DNA of 64,000 bases, taken from an uncultured Oscillibacter sp. (GTDB lineage: Bacteria; Bacillota; Clostridia; Oscillospirales; Oscillospiraceae). The position numbers and the translations under genes are program-made. Positions 25,862-36,152 of the stretch are shown here, piece by piece (the first letter of the stretch is position 1; each line of letters opens with the position of its first letter). Under the pieces are notes generated by a model. The model was not told where the DNA came from. It saw only the letters and a list, made by a program, of their open reading frames with translations, and made no database searches. Location: the NCBI RefSeq assembly GCF_910579365.1, contig NZ_CAJTUX010000001.1, positions 130,605-194,604 of the forward strand. Direction: 5' to 3'.

Positions 25862-27172
25862 ATGAAAAAGTTTCTTGCCGCGCTGCTCGCTCTTGTAATG
25901 GTTCTGTCCCTGGCCGCCTGCGGCGGCGGCAGCGATTCCACCGGCGGCAGCGGTGACAGCGGCACGCCCCCTCCCGCCTCCAGTGACGCCGGCGACTCCG
26001 GAAGCTCCGGAGGCTCCAGCGAGAAGATCGACATCAATGTGATCGCCGCTCAGTACGGCCAGAACACCGGCGACTGGTGGGCCAAGTTCCAGGAGGACTT
26101 CAACAAAGAGCATGAGGACATCAACCTCACCGTGGAGGTCGTCTCCTGGAACGACATCTACACCGTGGTCAACACCCGCATCTCCGGCAACGCCGCTCCC
26201 GACATCCTGAATATCGACGTGTTCGCCGATTATCAGGCCGACGATCTGCTCCTCCCCGCTGAGGACTACGTCTCCGCCGAGACCTACGCCAAGATGTATC
26301 CCGCCTTCCTGGAGCAGTCCGTGGTGGACGGCACCGTGTGGGCCGTGCCCGATCTGGCCTCCGCCCGCGCCATGTACTACAACGTGGACATTCTGGAAGC
26401 CGCCGGCGTGGAAGTTCCCACCACCTGGGACGAGCTGAAGGCCGCCTGCGAGAAGATCAAGGCCTATGACTCCAGCATCTATCCCTGGGGCATCGACATG
26501 ACCACCGACGAAGGCCAGGCCGCCTTTGCCTATTACATCTGGAACAACGGCGGCGACTTCACCGACGCCGACGGCAACTGGACCCTGAACAGCGCCGAGA
26601 ACGTCGAGGCCATTGAGTACGCCATCGATCTGGTCAACTCCGGCTACACCAATACCGATCCCGCCAACGAGACCCGCTACACCCTGCAGGACCTGTTCGG
26701 CGCGGGCAAGCTGGCCATGATGATCGGCCCCAACAGCATCCCCACTTACATCGCCGAGGGCGGCAGCACCATCAACTACGCCTTCGCCGCCATCCCCACC
26801 AACGGCGGCAACGCCTCCGTCTCCGCCGGCGTCATGGACCGCTTCATGTGCTTCGACAATGGCCACTCCCCCGAGAAGCTGGAAGCCATCAAGACCTTCT
26901 TCGATTATTTCTATGAGGATGCCCGGTACTCCGATTGGGTGCTGATGGAGGGCTTCCTCCCCGCCACCTCCGCCGGCGGCGAGATCGTGGCCTCTTCCGA
27001 TCCCAGCATGGCGCCTTGGGTTGAGATCGTGGGCAGCTGCAAGTTCTATCCCACCGCCAAGGCCGAATGGGCCGACGTGAAGCAGGGCGTGATCAATGTG
27101 GAGCAGCAGGCTCTCATGGGCGGCAACGTTCAGGAGCTGCTGGACGAGTTGCAGGCTGAGATTGCCGGCTAA
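25862..27172 (+). CDS. Sugar ABC transporter substrate-binding lipoprotein
   Basis: Extracellular binding protein of the family-1 (MalE-like) group, 436 residues. The signal is MKKFLAALLALVMVLSLAAC with a lipobox ending in the cysteine at residue 20. A Gly/Ser/Pro-rich linker follows, then the binding domain (VISGNAAPDILNIDVFADYQ; WAVPDLASARAMYYN; KLAMMIGPNSIP). ATG 25862 is used because GAGGAG lies seven bases upstream. First gene of the transporter operon; a hairpin after it (27200-27239) may make it more abundant than the permeases. The ligand is likely an amino-sugar oligosaccharide, from the flanking nag and nahK genes. Confidence 0.92.
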   Translation: MKKFLAALLALVMVLSLAACGGGSDSTGGSGDSGTPPPASSDAGDSGSSGGSSEKIDINVIAAQYGQNTGDWWAKFQEDFNKEHEDINLTVEVVSWNDIYTVVNTRISGNAAPDILNIDVFADYQADDLLLPAEDYVSAETYAKMYPAFLEQSVVDGTVWAVPDLASARAMYYNVDILEAAGVEVPTTWDELKAACEKIKAYDSSIYPWGIDMTTDEGQAAFAYYIWNNGGDFTDADGNWTLNSAENVEAIEYAIDLVNSGYTNTDPANETRYTLQDLFGAGKLAMMIGPNSIPTYIAEGGSTINYAFAAIPTNGGNASVSAGVMDRFMCFDNGHSPEKLEAIKTFFDYFYEDARYSDWVLMEGFLPATSAGGEIVASSDPSMAPWVEIVGSCKFYPTAKAEWADVKQGVINVEQQALMGGNVQELLDELQAEIAG

Positions 27173-27199
27173 ACACGACAGAAGCAACGCACACAAAAG

Positions 27200-27239
27200 C
27201 TGCGGGGCCGGGCCGACACGGTCCGGCCCCGCAGGTTTT
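27200..27239 (+). terminator. Partial terminator between binding protein and permease genes
   Basis: A 12-bp GC stem (CTGCGGGGCCGG / CCGGCCCCGCAG) and TTTT. No promoter is evident before the permease, so it probably allows read-through. Confidence 0.75.
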
Positions 27240-27329
27240 CTTCCAGCCGTTTTCTAAGCGCGGCGTTCCCGCCGGGTTTTGAAAGCGGCCGGAAGACGCC
27301 AAACCGACGACTATTAGGGAGGTGTCCCC

Positions 27330-28286
27330 GTGAGTACGAAAACCCCTGCCGCCCCCATGAAGAAGGCCCCCTCCGAACCGGAACGGACTCTCCGCTCCTC
27401 CGGAAGCAGAAAGCTCTTCCGCAGGATTGAGCCCTATATCTGGATCGCGCCCAGCGTTATCCTGATGGCGGTTTTCATCCTGACGCCCATCCTCTCCGTC
27501 TTCCAGATGTCCATGAACGACGTGAGCAAGGCGGGTAAGCTCAAGGGCTTCAACAACTTCGCAAACTTCACCAAGGTCCTGAACAGCTCCGCCTTCGGCC
27601 TGGTGCTGAAAAACACCATCATCTGGACCATCGCCGTGGTGGTAATCTCCACCGTGCTGGGCTTCATCCTGGCCCTGGTGCTGAACAACAACTTCAAGGG
27701 CCGGAAAATAGCCCGGGCCATTGTGGTCTTCCCCTGGGCCACCACGCTGGTTATTCAGGCCAGCGCCTGGAACTTCATCATCAACACCGATTACGGAACG
27801 TTGAATACACTCCTTATAAAACTGGGCATTATTAAGACAGCGGTGAACTGGACCCCCTCGCCAGAGATTTATTTCGCCTGGGAGATTGCCTGCGGCATCT
27901 TCGTCACCATTCCCTTTGTCACCTTCTGTGTTCTCTCCGGCCTTCAAAGCATCGACTCCACCTATTACGAAGCCGCCACCGTCGACGGGGCAAACTACTG
28001 GCAGAAGCTCTTCAGCCTCACCCTGCCGCTGGTGAAATCCTCTTTGACGGTGAGCACCGTCCTCAACATCATTTACGTCTTCAATTCCTTCCCCATTATC
28101 TGGACCATGACCAAGGGCGACCCCGCCAACCACACGGACACCCTGGTCACGTACCTCTATAAGCTGGCCTTCTACAACAGCAAGCAGGGCGAAGCGGCGG
28201 CGGTCTCCGTCATCGGCTTTCTCATCCTTCTGGTCTGCGCCAGCGCGTATATGATCTACACCCTTCGGAAAGGAGATGACAACTGA
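27330..28286 (+). CDS. Sugar ABC transporter permease (MalF type)
   Basis: Inner-membrane component, 318 residues, about six membrane helices after a polar N-terminus (first helix PYIWIAPSVILMAVFILTPIL). The EAA loop that contacts the ATPase is EAATVDGANYWQKLFSLTLP (about residues 212-231). The start at 27330 follows GGGAGGTGTCCCC. The stop overlaps the next gene by one base (TGATG). The partner ATPase is not adjacent; 31421-32599 probably supplies it. Confidence 0.93.
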   Translation: MSTKTPAAPMKKAPSEPERTLRSSGSRKLFRRIEPYIWIAPSVILMAVFILTPILSVFQMSMNDVSKAGKLKGFNNFANFTKVLNSSAFGLVLKNTIIWTIAVVVISTVLGFILALVLNNNFKGRKIARAIVVFPWATTLVIQASAWNFIINTDYGTLNTLLIKLGIIKTAVNWTPSPEIYFAWEIACGIFVTIPFVTFCVLSGLQSIDSTYYEAATVDGANYWQKLFSLTLPLVKSSLTVSTVLNIIYVFNSFPIIWTMTKGDPANHTDTLVTYLYKLAFYNSKQGEAAAVSVIGFLILLVCASAYMIYTLRKGDDN

Positions 28287-29146
28287 TGAACGGCACGGCT
28301 GTGAAAAAACCGGTCTCTGTGAAAAAGGTGATCCTGCGGGTCCTGCTCTATTTCGTTGTGCTGGACGTCTGCGTCATCACGCTCTATCCCTATTTCGCCA
28401 TGCTCTGCACCGCGCTGAAAAGCCGGGCGGAGATCTTCTCCGTAAACGGCACCATCCTTCCGGTGACGGCGCTGTGGTCCAACTTCATCGACATCTGGAG
28501 CCGGGCGCCTATGGCCAGGTATCTTCTGAACTCCATTCTCATCGCCGGCGGCTCCACCGTCATCGCCATGCTCTGCGGCATTCCCGCCGCCTATGCCCTG
28601 GCCCGCATGAAGTTCAAGGGGCAGACCGCCTTTCTGGGGTTTGTCATCGTCTCGCAGATGTTCGCCCCCGTGGTGCTGCTGATCGGCATTTACAAGGTCA
28701 TGATGACCCTGGGCCTGACGGACAGCATCCTGGGCCTGATCTTTATCAACGCGGCGTTCAATCAGGCCTTCACCGTCTGGCTGCTGCGGGGCACCTTTAT
28801 GGGCATCTCCGCGGAGATGGAGCAGGCCGCCACCATTGACGGCTGCACCCGCATTCAGTCCATGATGAAGGTCCTGCTTCCTGTGGCCGCCCCCGGAATC
28901 GTCACCACGCTGATCTTCATCTTCATCAACGCCTGGAATGAATACACGGTCGCCCTGTGCCTGATTTCCACGGATACCTACCGGCCCCTGACGGTTGGCA
29001 TCAACACCTTCAACGGCTACAATATGATTGAGTGGCAGTACCTCTTCGCCGCCTCCATCTTCGCCATCATTCCTGTGGTTATCCTCTTCATGTGCATCGA
29101 GAAGAATCTGGTCAGCGGCCTCGCTTCCGGAGGCGTCAAGGGCTGA
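28286..29146 (+). CDS. Sugar ABC transporter permease (MalG type)
   Basis: 286 residues with six predicted membrane helices; the EAA-type loop is EMEQAATIDGCTRIQSMMKV. Partner of the MalF-type permease, coupled to it through TGATG and an AAAGGAG ribosome site. The last gene of the binding-protein/permease operon; nagB follows after 180 bases with its own extended -10 box. Confidence 0.93.
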   Translation: MNGTAVKKPVSVKKVILRVLLYFVVLDVCVITLYPYFAMLCTALKSRAEIFSVNGTILPVTALWSNFIDIWSRAPMARYLLNSILIAGGSTVIAMLCGIPAAYALARMKFKGQTAFLGFVIVSQMFAPVVLLIGIYKVMMTLGLTDSILGLIFINAAFNQAFTVWLLRGTFMGISAEMEQAATIDGCTRIQSMMKVLLPVAAPGIVTTLIFIFINAWNEYTVALCLISTDTYRPLTVGINTFNGYNMIEWQYLFAASIFAIIPVVILFMCIEKNLVSGLASGGVKG

Positions 29147-29256
29147 CGCATCCTTTCCAAGCGCGCAATTCCCCCGGCCGGCACAGCGCGGCGGCGCTTT
29201 GTCCCCAATTTTTATAAAAAAACATCCCTTAGCCGCTTCCCCTTGCTTTGAAAATC

Positions 29257-29265
29257 TGGTATAAT
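29257..29265 (+). promoter_or_regulatory. Extended -10 promoter of nagB-nagA
   Basis: TGGTATAAT at 29257-29265 (TGn plus perfect -10). The -35 region is weak, which fits an extended -10 promoter. Confidence 0.7.
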
Positions 29266-29326
29266 TCCCTTGTCAGAAGCAGCAGCAACCATCCCCCTTT
29301 GGAATCAGGAAAGGAGAAATGCCATT

Positions 29327-30079
29327 ATGAGAATCTATCTGGAGAAAGACTACGACGCCATGAGCCGCCGTATGGCTCAGATCATTGCTGCGGAAATCGT
29401 TCACAATCCTGCCTGCGTTCTGGGTCTGGCCACCGGCTCCACTCCCGAGGGCGCTTACAAGTATCTGGTGGGTTGGCATCAAAAGGGCTTCCTCAGCTTC
29501 AAGGACGTGCTCTCCGTCAATCTGGACGAGTACGTAGGACTGGCCCCCACCCATGACCAGAGCTATCGCTATTTCATGCAGAGCAATCTCTTTGACCATG
29601 TGGACATCGTCCCCGAGAACACCCGGGTGCCCGACGGTCTGACCAAGGACCCCCAGTCCTTCTGCTCTGAGTATGACGCCTATATCCGTTCCCTGGGCTA
29701 CGTGGACCTCCAGCTCCTGGGCATCGGCCGCAACGGCCACATCGGCTTCAACGAGCCCGGCGACTGCTTCGTTAAGGAGACCCACGTGGTGGACCTGACG
29801 GAGAACACCATCGACGCCAACGCCCGCTTCTTCGCCACCCGGGACGACGTGCCCAGGCAGGCCATCAGCATGGGCATTGGGGCCATCATGGGGGCCAAGA
29901 AGGTGCTTCTGGCCGCCAGCGGCGCGGAGAAGGCCGACGCCATCCTGGGCGCCGTCTGCGGAGCCATCACGCCCCGCTGCCCCGGTTCCGTTCTCCAGCT
30001 TCATCCCCATGTGGCGGTCGTCGTAGACGAGGCCGCCGGAAGCAAGCTGAAAGCCGCCGGGGTGCCCGTATGCGAATAA
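29327..30079 (+). CDS. nagB: Glucosamine-6-phosphate deaminase
   Basis: Converts glucosamine-6-phosphate to fructose-6-phosphate and ammonia. 250 residues with LATGSTPEGAYKYL (about residues 34-47, phosphate site), NLDEYVGL (catalytic Asp) and GIGRNGHIGFNEPG (with the catalytic His). AAAGGAG precedes the ATG by ten bases. It overlaps nagA by ten bases. Together they take GlcNAc-6-phosphate into glycolysis. Confidence 0.97.
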   Translation: MRIYLEKDYDAMSRRMAQIIAAEIVHNPACVLGLATGSTPEGAYKYLVGWHQKGFLSFKDVLSVNLDEYVGLAPTHDQSYRYFMQSNLFDHVDIVPENTRVPDGLTKDPQSFCSEYDAYIRSLGYVDLQLLGIGRNGHIGFNEPGDCFVKETHVVDLTENTIDANARFFATRDDVPRQAISMGIGAIMGAKKVLLAASGAEKADAILGAVCGAITPRCPGSVLQLHPHVAVVVDEAAGSKLKAAGVPVCE

Positions 30080-31197
30080 CGGGCGGTCAGGTCTTTGACC
30101 TGGAACAGGGCTTTACCGCCCGGGAGGTCTGCACCGACGGTCCTCTGATTTCCGCCGCCAGCGGCGACGAAACCGTTTTGGACGCCTCCGGCTGCTGGGT
30201 CATTCCCGGCCTGGTGGACGTGCATTTCCACGGCGCGGTGGGCGAGGATTTCAGCGACGCCACGGCGGAGGGCCTGCAAAAAATCGCGGACTACGAACTG
30301 TCTCAGGGCGTCACCTATATCTGCCCGGCGGGTATGACCCTGCCGGAGGACCAGCTGACCGCCATCTGCAAAACCACCGCCGCCCACCGGAAGCAGAACT
30401 CCGGCGGCGCGGAGGTGGTGGGGGCGCACCTGGAGGGTCCCTTCCTCTGCGAGGCCAAAAAGGGCGCGCAGAACGGCGCCTTCCTCCACGCCCCTGACGC
30501 GCCCATGCTGAGACGCCTCCAGGAGGCGGCGGAAGGCTGCGTGAAGCTGGTCACCCTGGCTCCCGAGCAGTCCGGCTCCGTGGAGTTCATCCAGGCGGCC
30601 AAGGAGCTGGGGGTGCATGTCTCCGTGGGCCATACCGTGGCCAATTACGAGACGGCCAAGGCCGCCTTTGATGCGGGGGCCGACCACGCCACCCACCTGT
30701 ATAACGCCATGCCGCCCCTGGCTCACCGGGACCCCGGCGTCATCGGCGCGGCCTATGAGGTTCCCACGGTCAAGCCGGAGCTGATCTGCGACGGCATTCA
30801 CATTCATCCTTCCGTGGTGCGCCTTACCTTCGGCCTTTTCGGAAAGGAGCGGATGATCCTCGTTTCCGACTCTCTTCGGGCCACGGGCATGCCCGACGGC
30901 GAATATCCCTTCGGCGGGCAGATGATCGAGGTTCACGGCAACCGGGCTACTATCCTGCACCATCCTGAAACCCTGGCGGGCTCCGTCACCAGCCTGATGG
31001 GCTGCCTGCGCCAGGCCATCAACTTCGGCATCCCGGCGGCGGATGCGGTGCGGGCCTGCACCTACAACCCCGCCCAGTCCATCGGCATCGAGGACCGGAC
31101 CGGGACCCTGGATACAGGCAAGGAGGCCAGCATCGTTCTCCTGGACCAAAAGGACCTGTCCATCCGGAAGATCATTTTCAAGGGGAAGGCTGTCTGA
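30070..31197 (+). CDS. nagA: N-acetylglucosamine-6-phosphate deacetylase
   Basis: Amidohydrolase that removes acetate from GlcNAc-6-phosphate. 375 residues: DVHFHGAVGEDF (metal-binding H-x-H), AHLEGPF with the metal glutamate, VGHTVANY, ATHLYNAMPPL and the catalytic aspartate in LVSDSLRATGMPDG. Starts inside the nagB end, a coupled pair. GlcNAc-6-phosphate kinase or PTS supply is not seen here, so the 6-phosphate must come from elsewhere or from side activity. Confidence 0.95.
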   Translation: MRITGGQVFDLEQGFTAREVCTDGPLISAASGDETVLDASGCWVIPGLVDVHFHGAVGEDFSDATAEGLQKIADYELSQGVTYICPAGMTLPEDQLTAICKTTAAHRKQNSGGAEVVGAHLEGPFLCEAKKGAQNGAFLHAPDAPMLRRLQEAAEGCVKLVTLAPEQSGSVEFIQAAKELGVHVSVGHTVANYETAKAAFDAGADHATHLYNAMPPLAHRDPGVIGAAYEVPTVKPELICDGIHIHPSVVRLTFGLFGKERMILVSDSLRATGMPDGEYPFGGQMIEVHGNRATILHHPETLAGSVTSLMGCLRQAINFGIPAADAVRACTYNPAQSIGIEDRTGTLDTGKEASIVLLDQKDLSIRKIIFKGKAV

Positions 31198-31420
31198 TTC
31201 CCCGCTCTCAACGATGGAACCGGCGGATTTCTCCGCCTTTCCATAAATCAACGGGCCGGTGGGCTACTCCATTCCCATAGCCCCCGGTACCAAACAAAAA
31301 GGAGGAACCCCCCGCGGACTTGCGGTGCGGCAGTGTGGAGACCTGCCGTAATGTCCCAGGGAACACGCTTCCCGGGGCGAGGCGGAGACGGCGGAGGCCG
31401 CTTCGTCAAAGTCAAACGCT

Positions 31421-32599
<1,179 letters not shown>

Positions 32600-32614
32600 G
32601 CGTCCCCGCACACC

Positions 32615-32650
32615 AAAAGCCGGTACGGATTCTATCCGTACCGGCTTTTT
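32615..32650 (+). terminator. Terminator of the ABC ATPase gene
   Basis: 12-bp perfect stem GCCGGTACGGAT / ATCCGTACCGGC with a 3-base loop and TTTTT; A run before it, so it can work in both directions. Confidence 0.93.
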
Positions 32651-32661
32651 CCGCAAAAAGG

Positions 32662-32690
32662 TTGATTTTCCGGGGAATTTCCTGTAAACT
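32662..32690 (+). promoter_or_regulatory. Promoter of the rhodanese gene
   Basis: TTGATT (32662-32667), 17-base spacer, TAAACT (32685-32690), 42 bases before the ATG. Confidence 0.78.
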
Positions 32691-32732
32691 ATTCGTCAGT
32701 TTCCCGAATTTTACACTCACAGGAGGCGCTTT

Positions 32733-33149
32733 ATGAGACAGCTCTTTCTTCTGGCCGCCGTTATCTGCTTTGGTATGGCCATCCTTAAATTTTACTCCGC
32801 CCGGATGAACCGCTCTAGTTCCACCGGAACTCAAGCCGCCAGCAAGCCTTGGGCCACCCTCACCGCCGAAGAGGCCAAGGAACGGCTGGACGCCAACGAA
32901 GACACAATTCTTCTGGATGTGCGCACGCAGGAGGAATACGACGGCGGACATATCCCCGGCGCCGTCTGCCTGCCCAACGAGGACATCCAGCCGGACATCC
33001 CCCTCCCTTTTGAAAAGGACACGGAAATTCTGGTTTATTGCCGCTCCGGCCGCCGCAGCGCCGAGGCGGCGGAGAAGCTCGCCTCTATGGGCTATACCCA
33101 TGTCTCCGACTTCGGCGGCATTCAAGACTGGCCCTACGAAACCGAGTAA
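32733..33149 (+). CDS. Membrane-anchored rhodanese-like protein
   Basis: Sulfurtransferase-type domain tethered by one N-terminal membrane helix (about residues 3-20, QLFLLAAVICFGMAILKFY). The rhodanese domain (about 42-138) has LLDVRTQEEYDGGHIPGAVCLP and the active-site loop VYCRSGRRSAEAA with C103. Ribosome site AGGAGG. The sulfur donor and acceptor are unknown. A broken second copy of this domain lies at 39711-39940. 138 residues. Confidence 0.9.
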   Translation: MRQLFLLAAVICFGMAILKFYSARMNRSSSTGTQAASKPWATLTAEEAKERLDANEDTILLDVRTQEEYDGGHIPGAVCLPNEDIQPDIPLPFEKDTEILVYCRSGRRSAEAAEKLASMGYTHVSDFGGIQDWPYETE

Positions 33150-33212
33150 ATTCCGTACCGGCATAGGGGAAAACCGGGAAACAGGACCGTTACACAGCGC
33201 ATTTATCATGGG

Positions 33213-33240
33213 GGCCGGCGCAGCTTGATCTGCGCCGGCC
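33213..33240. terminator. Hairpin between convergent rhodanese and symporter genes
   Basis: 11-bp perfect stem GGCCGGCGCAG / CTGCGCCGGCC, loop of six, tail TTCAT. Probable end of the rhodanese transcript. Confidence 0.7.
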
Positions 33241-33302
33241 TTCATGCAATTTAGATTTCAAGCCTATCCGGCTGTCCTTTTTCCGTCCTCAGCGGCCTGG
33301 AA

Positions 33303-34757
33303 TCAGTCCTCCTCATAGGCCAGTTCCGTGGTCTGCTCCTTGGGCGGGAACAGCTTGGAGAATACCAGGAAGAACACCAGTCCCGCCACAAGGCCGGGAA
33401 TAATGGGCTGGCTGATCTTCATGCCGAAGAGATAGCCGCCGGAGAATTTCTCCATATACACCACCACGATGGACCCGGAGATCAAAGAGGCGATGGTGCC
33501 GCCCAGAGAAGAGCCCTTCCAATAGTGGCCCAGCACATAGGGGAAGAACGCGCCCGCAGCCCGGAGGGTAAAGCAGAACATCAGAATATCCACGATGCTG
33601 GAGGTATTGAACAGGGCGATGAACATGGCGGCCACGCCCACAAGGGCCATGACGCCCTGGGTCATGCGCATGACCTGATCGCTGGTGGCGTCGGGCTTCA
33701 GCACCGCGTGATAGATATCGTTGGCGAAAATCGACCCCGCGCCCAGCAGATCGGAATCGGAAGAGGACATCGTGGCGGAAATAATGCCCGCAAACAGGAA
33801 GCCGCAGATCACGGCGGGCATGACCTCCATCGCCAGTATGGGCAGCGCGTACCGGGCGCCCACGGAGGCGAAGTCGTCCGCGCTGAACCGGCCCATGTTC
33901 ATCAGGGCCAGGGTGATGATACCCAGCACGGCGGGAATGAAGGCATAGATAAAATTCACAATGGCGGCCAGGATGGAGCCCTGCCGGGCGGCCTTGCCGT
34001 CCCGGGCGGCGTAGTAGCGGGAGACGGCCTCCTGACCCACCGTAAAGGTGGCCACATACATAACCGTCAGGGAAATCACCGCCAGGGGATCATAGCCCTT
34101 GAACATGTCAAAGGTCTCCGGGGGCACATTGGCCACCACGTTGCCCCAGCCGCCGGCCTGATTCAGGGCGAAGGGCACGGCGATAATCATGCCGATTACG
34201 ATCAGGAAGACCTGGATAAAGTCCGTAAGCGTCACGGACCACAGGCCGCCCATAATGGAGTAGGCGGTAACCACAACCGCCACGATGACCACGGCCAGCT
34301 TATAGCTGATGCCCAGCATGGTGGAGAGGATGACGGAGGACGCGATGAACTGCCCCGCCGTCAGGCCAATCAAAGGCAGCAGCATGATGATGGCCGTGAT
34401 GATGCCCGCGCTCTTGCCATAGCGGCGGCGGAAATACTCCGGCACAGTCTTCACCGTGGCCGCCCGGAACTTCGGGGCCAGGAAGGTCAGGATCACAAAG
34501 GCGAAACCCATGGTGATGATATACCACGCGGAGGAAATGCCGTGGCTCTGCATGCCCTGCTGAACCACGCCCAGGGAACTGCCGCCGCCGATTTCCGTGG
34601 CGGCCAGCGTTCCAGCCATCAAAAGGGGACCCAAGCGCCGTCCGGCTACCATGAAGTCTGTGTTGGAGGTGATCTTTTTCGAGGAATACCAGCCGATAAG
34701 GAGCATTACCAGCAAGTAAACTACCACGATCGCCGTAACAATTGGATTGAATTTCAT
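33303..34757 (-). CDS. Sodium:solute symporter (SSS family)
   Basis: Na+-coupled importer, 484 residues and about 13 membrane helices. Family features are visible: GRRLGPLLMAGTLAATEIGGGSSLG near residues 39-60 and ITATMSSSDSDLLGAGSIFANDIY near the sodium-site helix. The substrate (sugar, amino acid, carboxylate or urea) cannot be read. I use ATG 34757 with TGAGGAG upstream; a longer frame to 34814 adds a charged extension. It lies behind the LacI-type regulator with its own promoter at 34849-34877. Confidence 0.92.
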   Translation of the reverse strand: MKFNPIVTAIVVVYLLVMLLIGWYSSKKITSNTDFMVAGRRLGPLLMAGTLAATEIGGGSSLGVVQQGMQSHGISSAWYIITMGFAFVILTFLAPKFRAATVKTVPEYFRRRYGKSAGIITAIIMLLPLIGLTAGQFIASSVILSTMLGISYKLAVVIVAVVVTAYSIMGGLWSVTLTDFIQVFLIVIGMIIAVPFALNQAGGWGNVVANVPPETFDMFKGYDPLAVISLTVMYVATFTVGQEAVSRYYAARDGKAARQGSILAAIVNFIYAFIPAVLGIITLALMNMGRFSADDFASVGARYALPILAMEVMPAVICGFLFAGIISATMSSSDSDLLGAGSIFANDIYHAVLKPDATSDQVMRMTQGVMALVGVAAMFIALFNTSSIVDILMFCFTLRAAGAFFPYVLGHYWKGSSLGGTIASLISGSIVVVYMEKFSGGYLFGMKISQPIIPGLVAGLVFFLVFSKLFPPKEQTTELAYEED

Positions 34758-34848
34758 ATTTTTCTCCTCACATCTAACAGTTTTCTTTTTGCGGAAAGCT
34801 GTGGAACTGCACACACCATCTCCTTTCTCCCTCAGGGCTATTGTGCCT

Positions 34849-34877
34849 ATTGTACAGAATTTTTTCCAAAATGTAAA
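34849..34877 (-). promoter_or_regulatory. Sigma-A promoter of the symporter gene
   Basis: Minus strand TTTACA (34877-34872), 17-base spacer, TACAAT (34854-34849). Confidence 0.85.
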
Positions 34878-34930
34878 GAGTCTGTTAATAATTTTTTCTT
34901 CCGGCGAAGAACCGCCGGGAACGATCGCTT

Positions 34931-35914
34931 TTACAGGGTGGACGCGTGCTCCACAATCGTATACCCCAGCTTGATCTCCTTCGCCGGGGTATCCGGGTTT
35001 TCCAGCCGCTCCAGCAGCAGAGAAGCGGCATTGGCCCCGCTCTCCTCATAGAAATACCGAATCGTCGTAATGGTGGGCGTGGTGACCTCACAGAGGCTGG
35101 ACGCGCCATGCCCGGTCAGCCGCACCTGTCCCGGCACTTGGATGCCCTGACTCTTCAAGTATTGCAGGGCCCCCACCGCCATGTTGTCCGTGGCGCAGAC
35201 CAGGGCGTCCAGAGGGCCGTAAACCTCCCACAGCTCCCGGGCCTTCTCCCTCCCGGAGCCCATGGTGAAGTCCGCGACCACGGTATGGTCCGCCTGGTCC
35301 GCCAGACCGGCCTCCCGCAGCACATCCTGGTAGGCCCGGCTCCGTTCCTGTCCCACGGCCTTGTCCTGGGGCAGCGCGCCGATATAGCCCAGGCGGCGGC
35401 AGCCCTTATTCAGCACCAGCCTTGTGATGTCGCAAAAGGCATGGTAGTCGTCGTGATAAACGCAGGACGCCCCTGCCAGATGCTGGCCCACAATCACAAT
35501 GGGCACCCGGCTTTTTTTCACGGCGGACAGATGCCCCGGCGTGAACACAGTTCCAATCAGAATCACGCCGTCCACCCGCTGGTCATCGAAAAGGTCCAGA
35601 TATTTCAGCTCCATTTCCGGGCTGTTATGGGTATCCGCCAGCAGAATCTGAAACCCCTTGGGCTCCAGAACGGAATCCACGCCGGACACCACGCTGCCAA
35701 TGGAAAAGGAGTCGATCTTGGGCAGAATGACCCCGATGGTTTTGGTCTTTCTGGTGCGCAGAATCTGGGCCTGCACCAGGGGACGGTATCCCGTCTCCTG
35801 GATCACCTTGCGGATGGCCTCCCGCTTCTCCTCGGAGAGATATCCCTGATTTAAATAGCGGGACACGGCGGAGGGCGAGACCCCCGCCATTTTCGCGATT
35901 TCCGAAATATTCAT
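34931..35914 (-). CDS. LacI-family repressor of the sucrose operon (ScrR-like)
   Basis: 327 residues. N-terminal LacI helix-turn-helix MNISEIAKMAGVSPSAVSRYLNQGYLSEEKRE and hinge, then the periplasmic-binding-like effector domain (IGVILPKIDSFSIGSVVSGVDSVL; VRLTGHGASSLCEVTTPTITTI). It is divergent from the sucrose PTS and hydrolase genes, and three copies of one palindrome, TGAAATnnATTTCA, lie in between: one over its own start region and two around the PTS promoter. It should thus repress both itself and the operon. The inducer is probably a sucrose derivative such as fructose, by context. Confidence 0.93.
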   Translation of the reverse strand: MNISEIAKMAGVSPSAVSRYLNQGYLSEEKREAIRKVIQETGYRPLVQAQILRTRKTKTIGVILPKIDSFSIGSVVSGVDSVLEPKGFQILLADTHNSPEMELKYLDLFDDQRVDGVILIGTVFTPGHLSAVKKSRVPIVIVGQHLAGASCVYHDDYHAFCDITRLVLNKGCRRLGYIGALPQDKAVGQERSRAYQDVLREAGLADQADHTVVADFTMGSGREKARELWEVYGPLDALVCATDNMAVGALQYLKSQGIQVPGQVRLTGHGASSLCEVTTPTITTIRYFYEESGANAASLLLERLENPDTPAKEIKLGYTIVEHASTL

Positions 35915-35933
35915 AAGCCGCCCCCGGTCGTTT

Positions 35934-35947
35934 TGAAATCCATTTCA
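35934..35947. promoter_or_regulatory. LacI-type operator O1
   Basis: TGAAATCCATTTCA, a perfect palindrome with a 2-base spacer, just after the -10 box of the repressor gene. Confidence 0.88.
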
Positions 35948-35948
35948 T

Positions 35949-35977
35949 AGTATACCACAAACTTCCGCCGCCGCCAA
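35949..35977 (-). promoter_or_regulatory. Promoter of the LacI-type repressor
   Basis: Minus strand TTGGCG (35977-35972), 17 bases, TATACT (35954-35949) with an extended TGG before it. Confidence 0.8.
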
Positions 35978-35999
35978 CGCTTTTCCATGGAATATCGTA

Positions 36000-36013
36000 T
36001 GAAATTGATTTCA
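36000..36013. promoter_or_regulatory. LacI-type operator O2
   Basis: TGAAATTGATTTCA, upstream of the PTS promoter and exactly 100 bases from O3. Confidence 0.88.
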
Positions 36014-36058
36014 GTACTTTGCATAAAGAATCCATCCAAACTTTAGCCGGGCTGTCAA

Positions 36059-36087
36059 TTTACATTTTGAATATCCAGGCTTATAAT
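36059..36087 (+). promoter_or_regulatory. Sigma-A promoter of the sucrose operon
   Basis: TTTACA (36059-36064), 17-base spacer, TATAAT (36082-36087). Confidence 0.88.
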
Positions 36088-36099
36088 CAAGGCATCAAG

Positions 36100-36113
36100 T
36101 GAAATTGATTTCA
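36100..36113. promoter_or_regulatory. LacI-type operator O3
   Basis: TGAAATTGATTTCA, 12 bases after the -10 box, where bound repressor would block transcription. Confidence 0.88.
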
Positions 36114-36152
36114 GAACAGGGTAACCAATTCACAACATGGGAGGAAACGGCT

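Noticed and set aside
31198..31420. A small gene behind the AAAAAGGAGGAA sequence after nagA
   Set aside because: No ATG/GTG/TTG at proper distance opens a frame with convincing composition; probably leader sequence of the ATPase gene.
34758..34814. Longer start for the sodium:solute symporter (GTG 34814)
   Set aside because: It would add a charged extension before the first membrane helix, while ATG 34757 has its own GAGGAG site.
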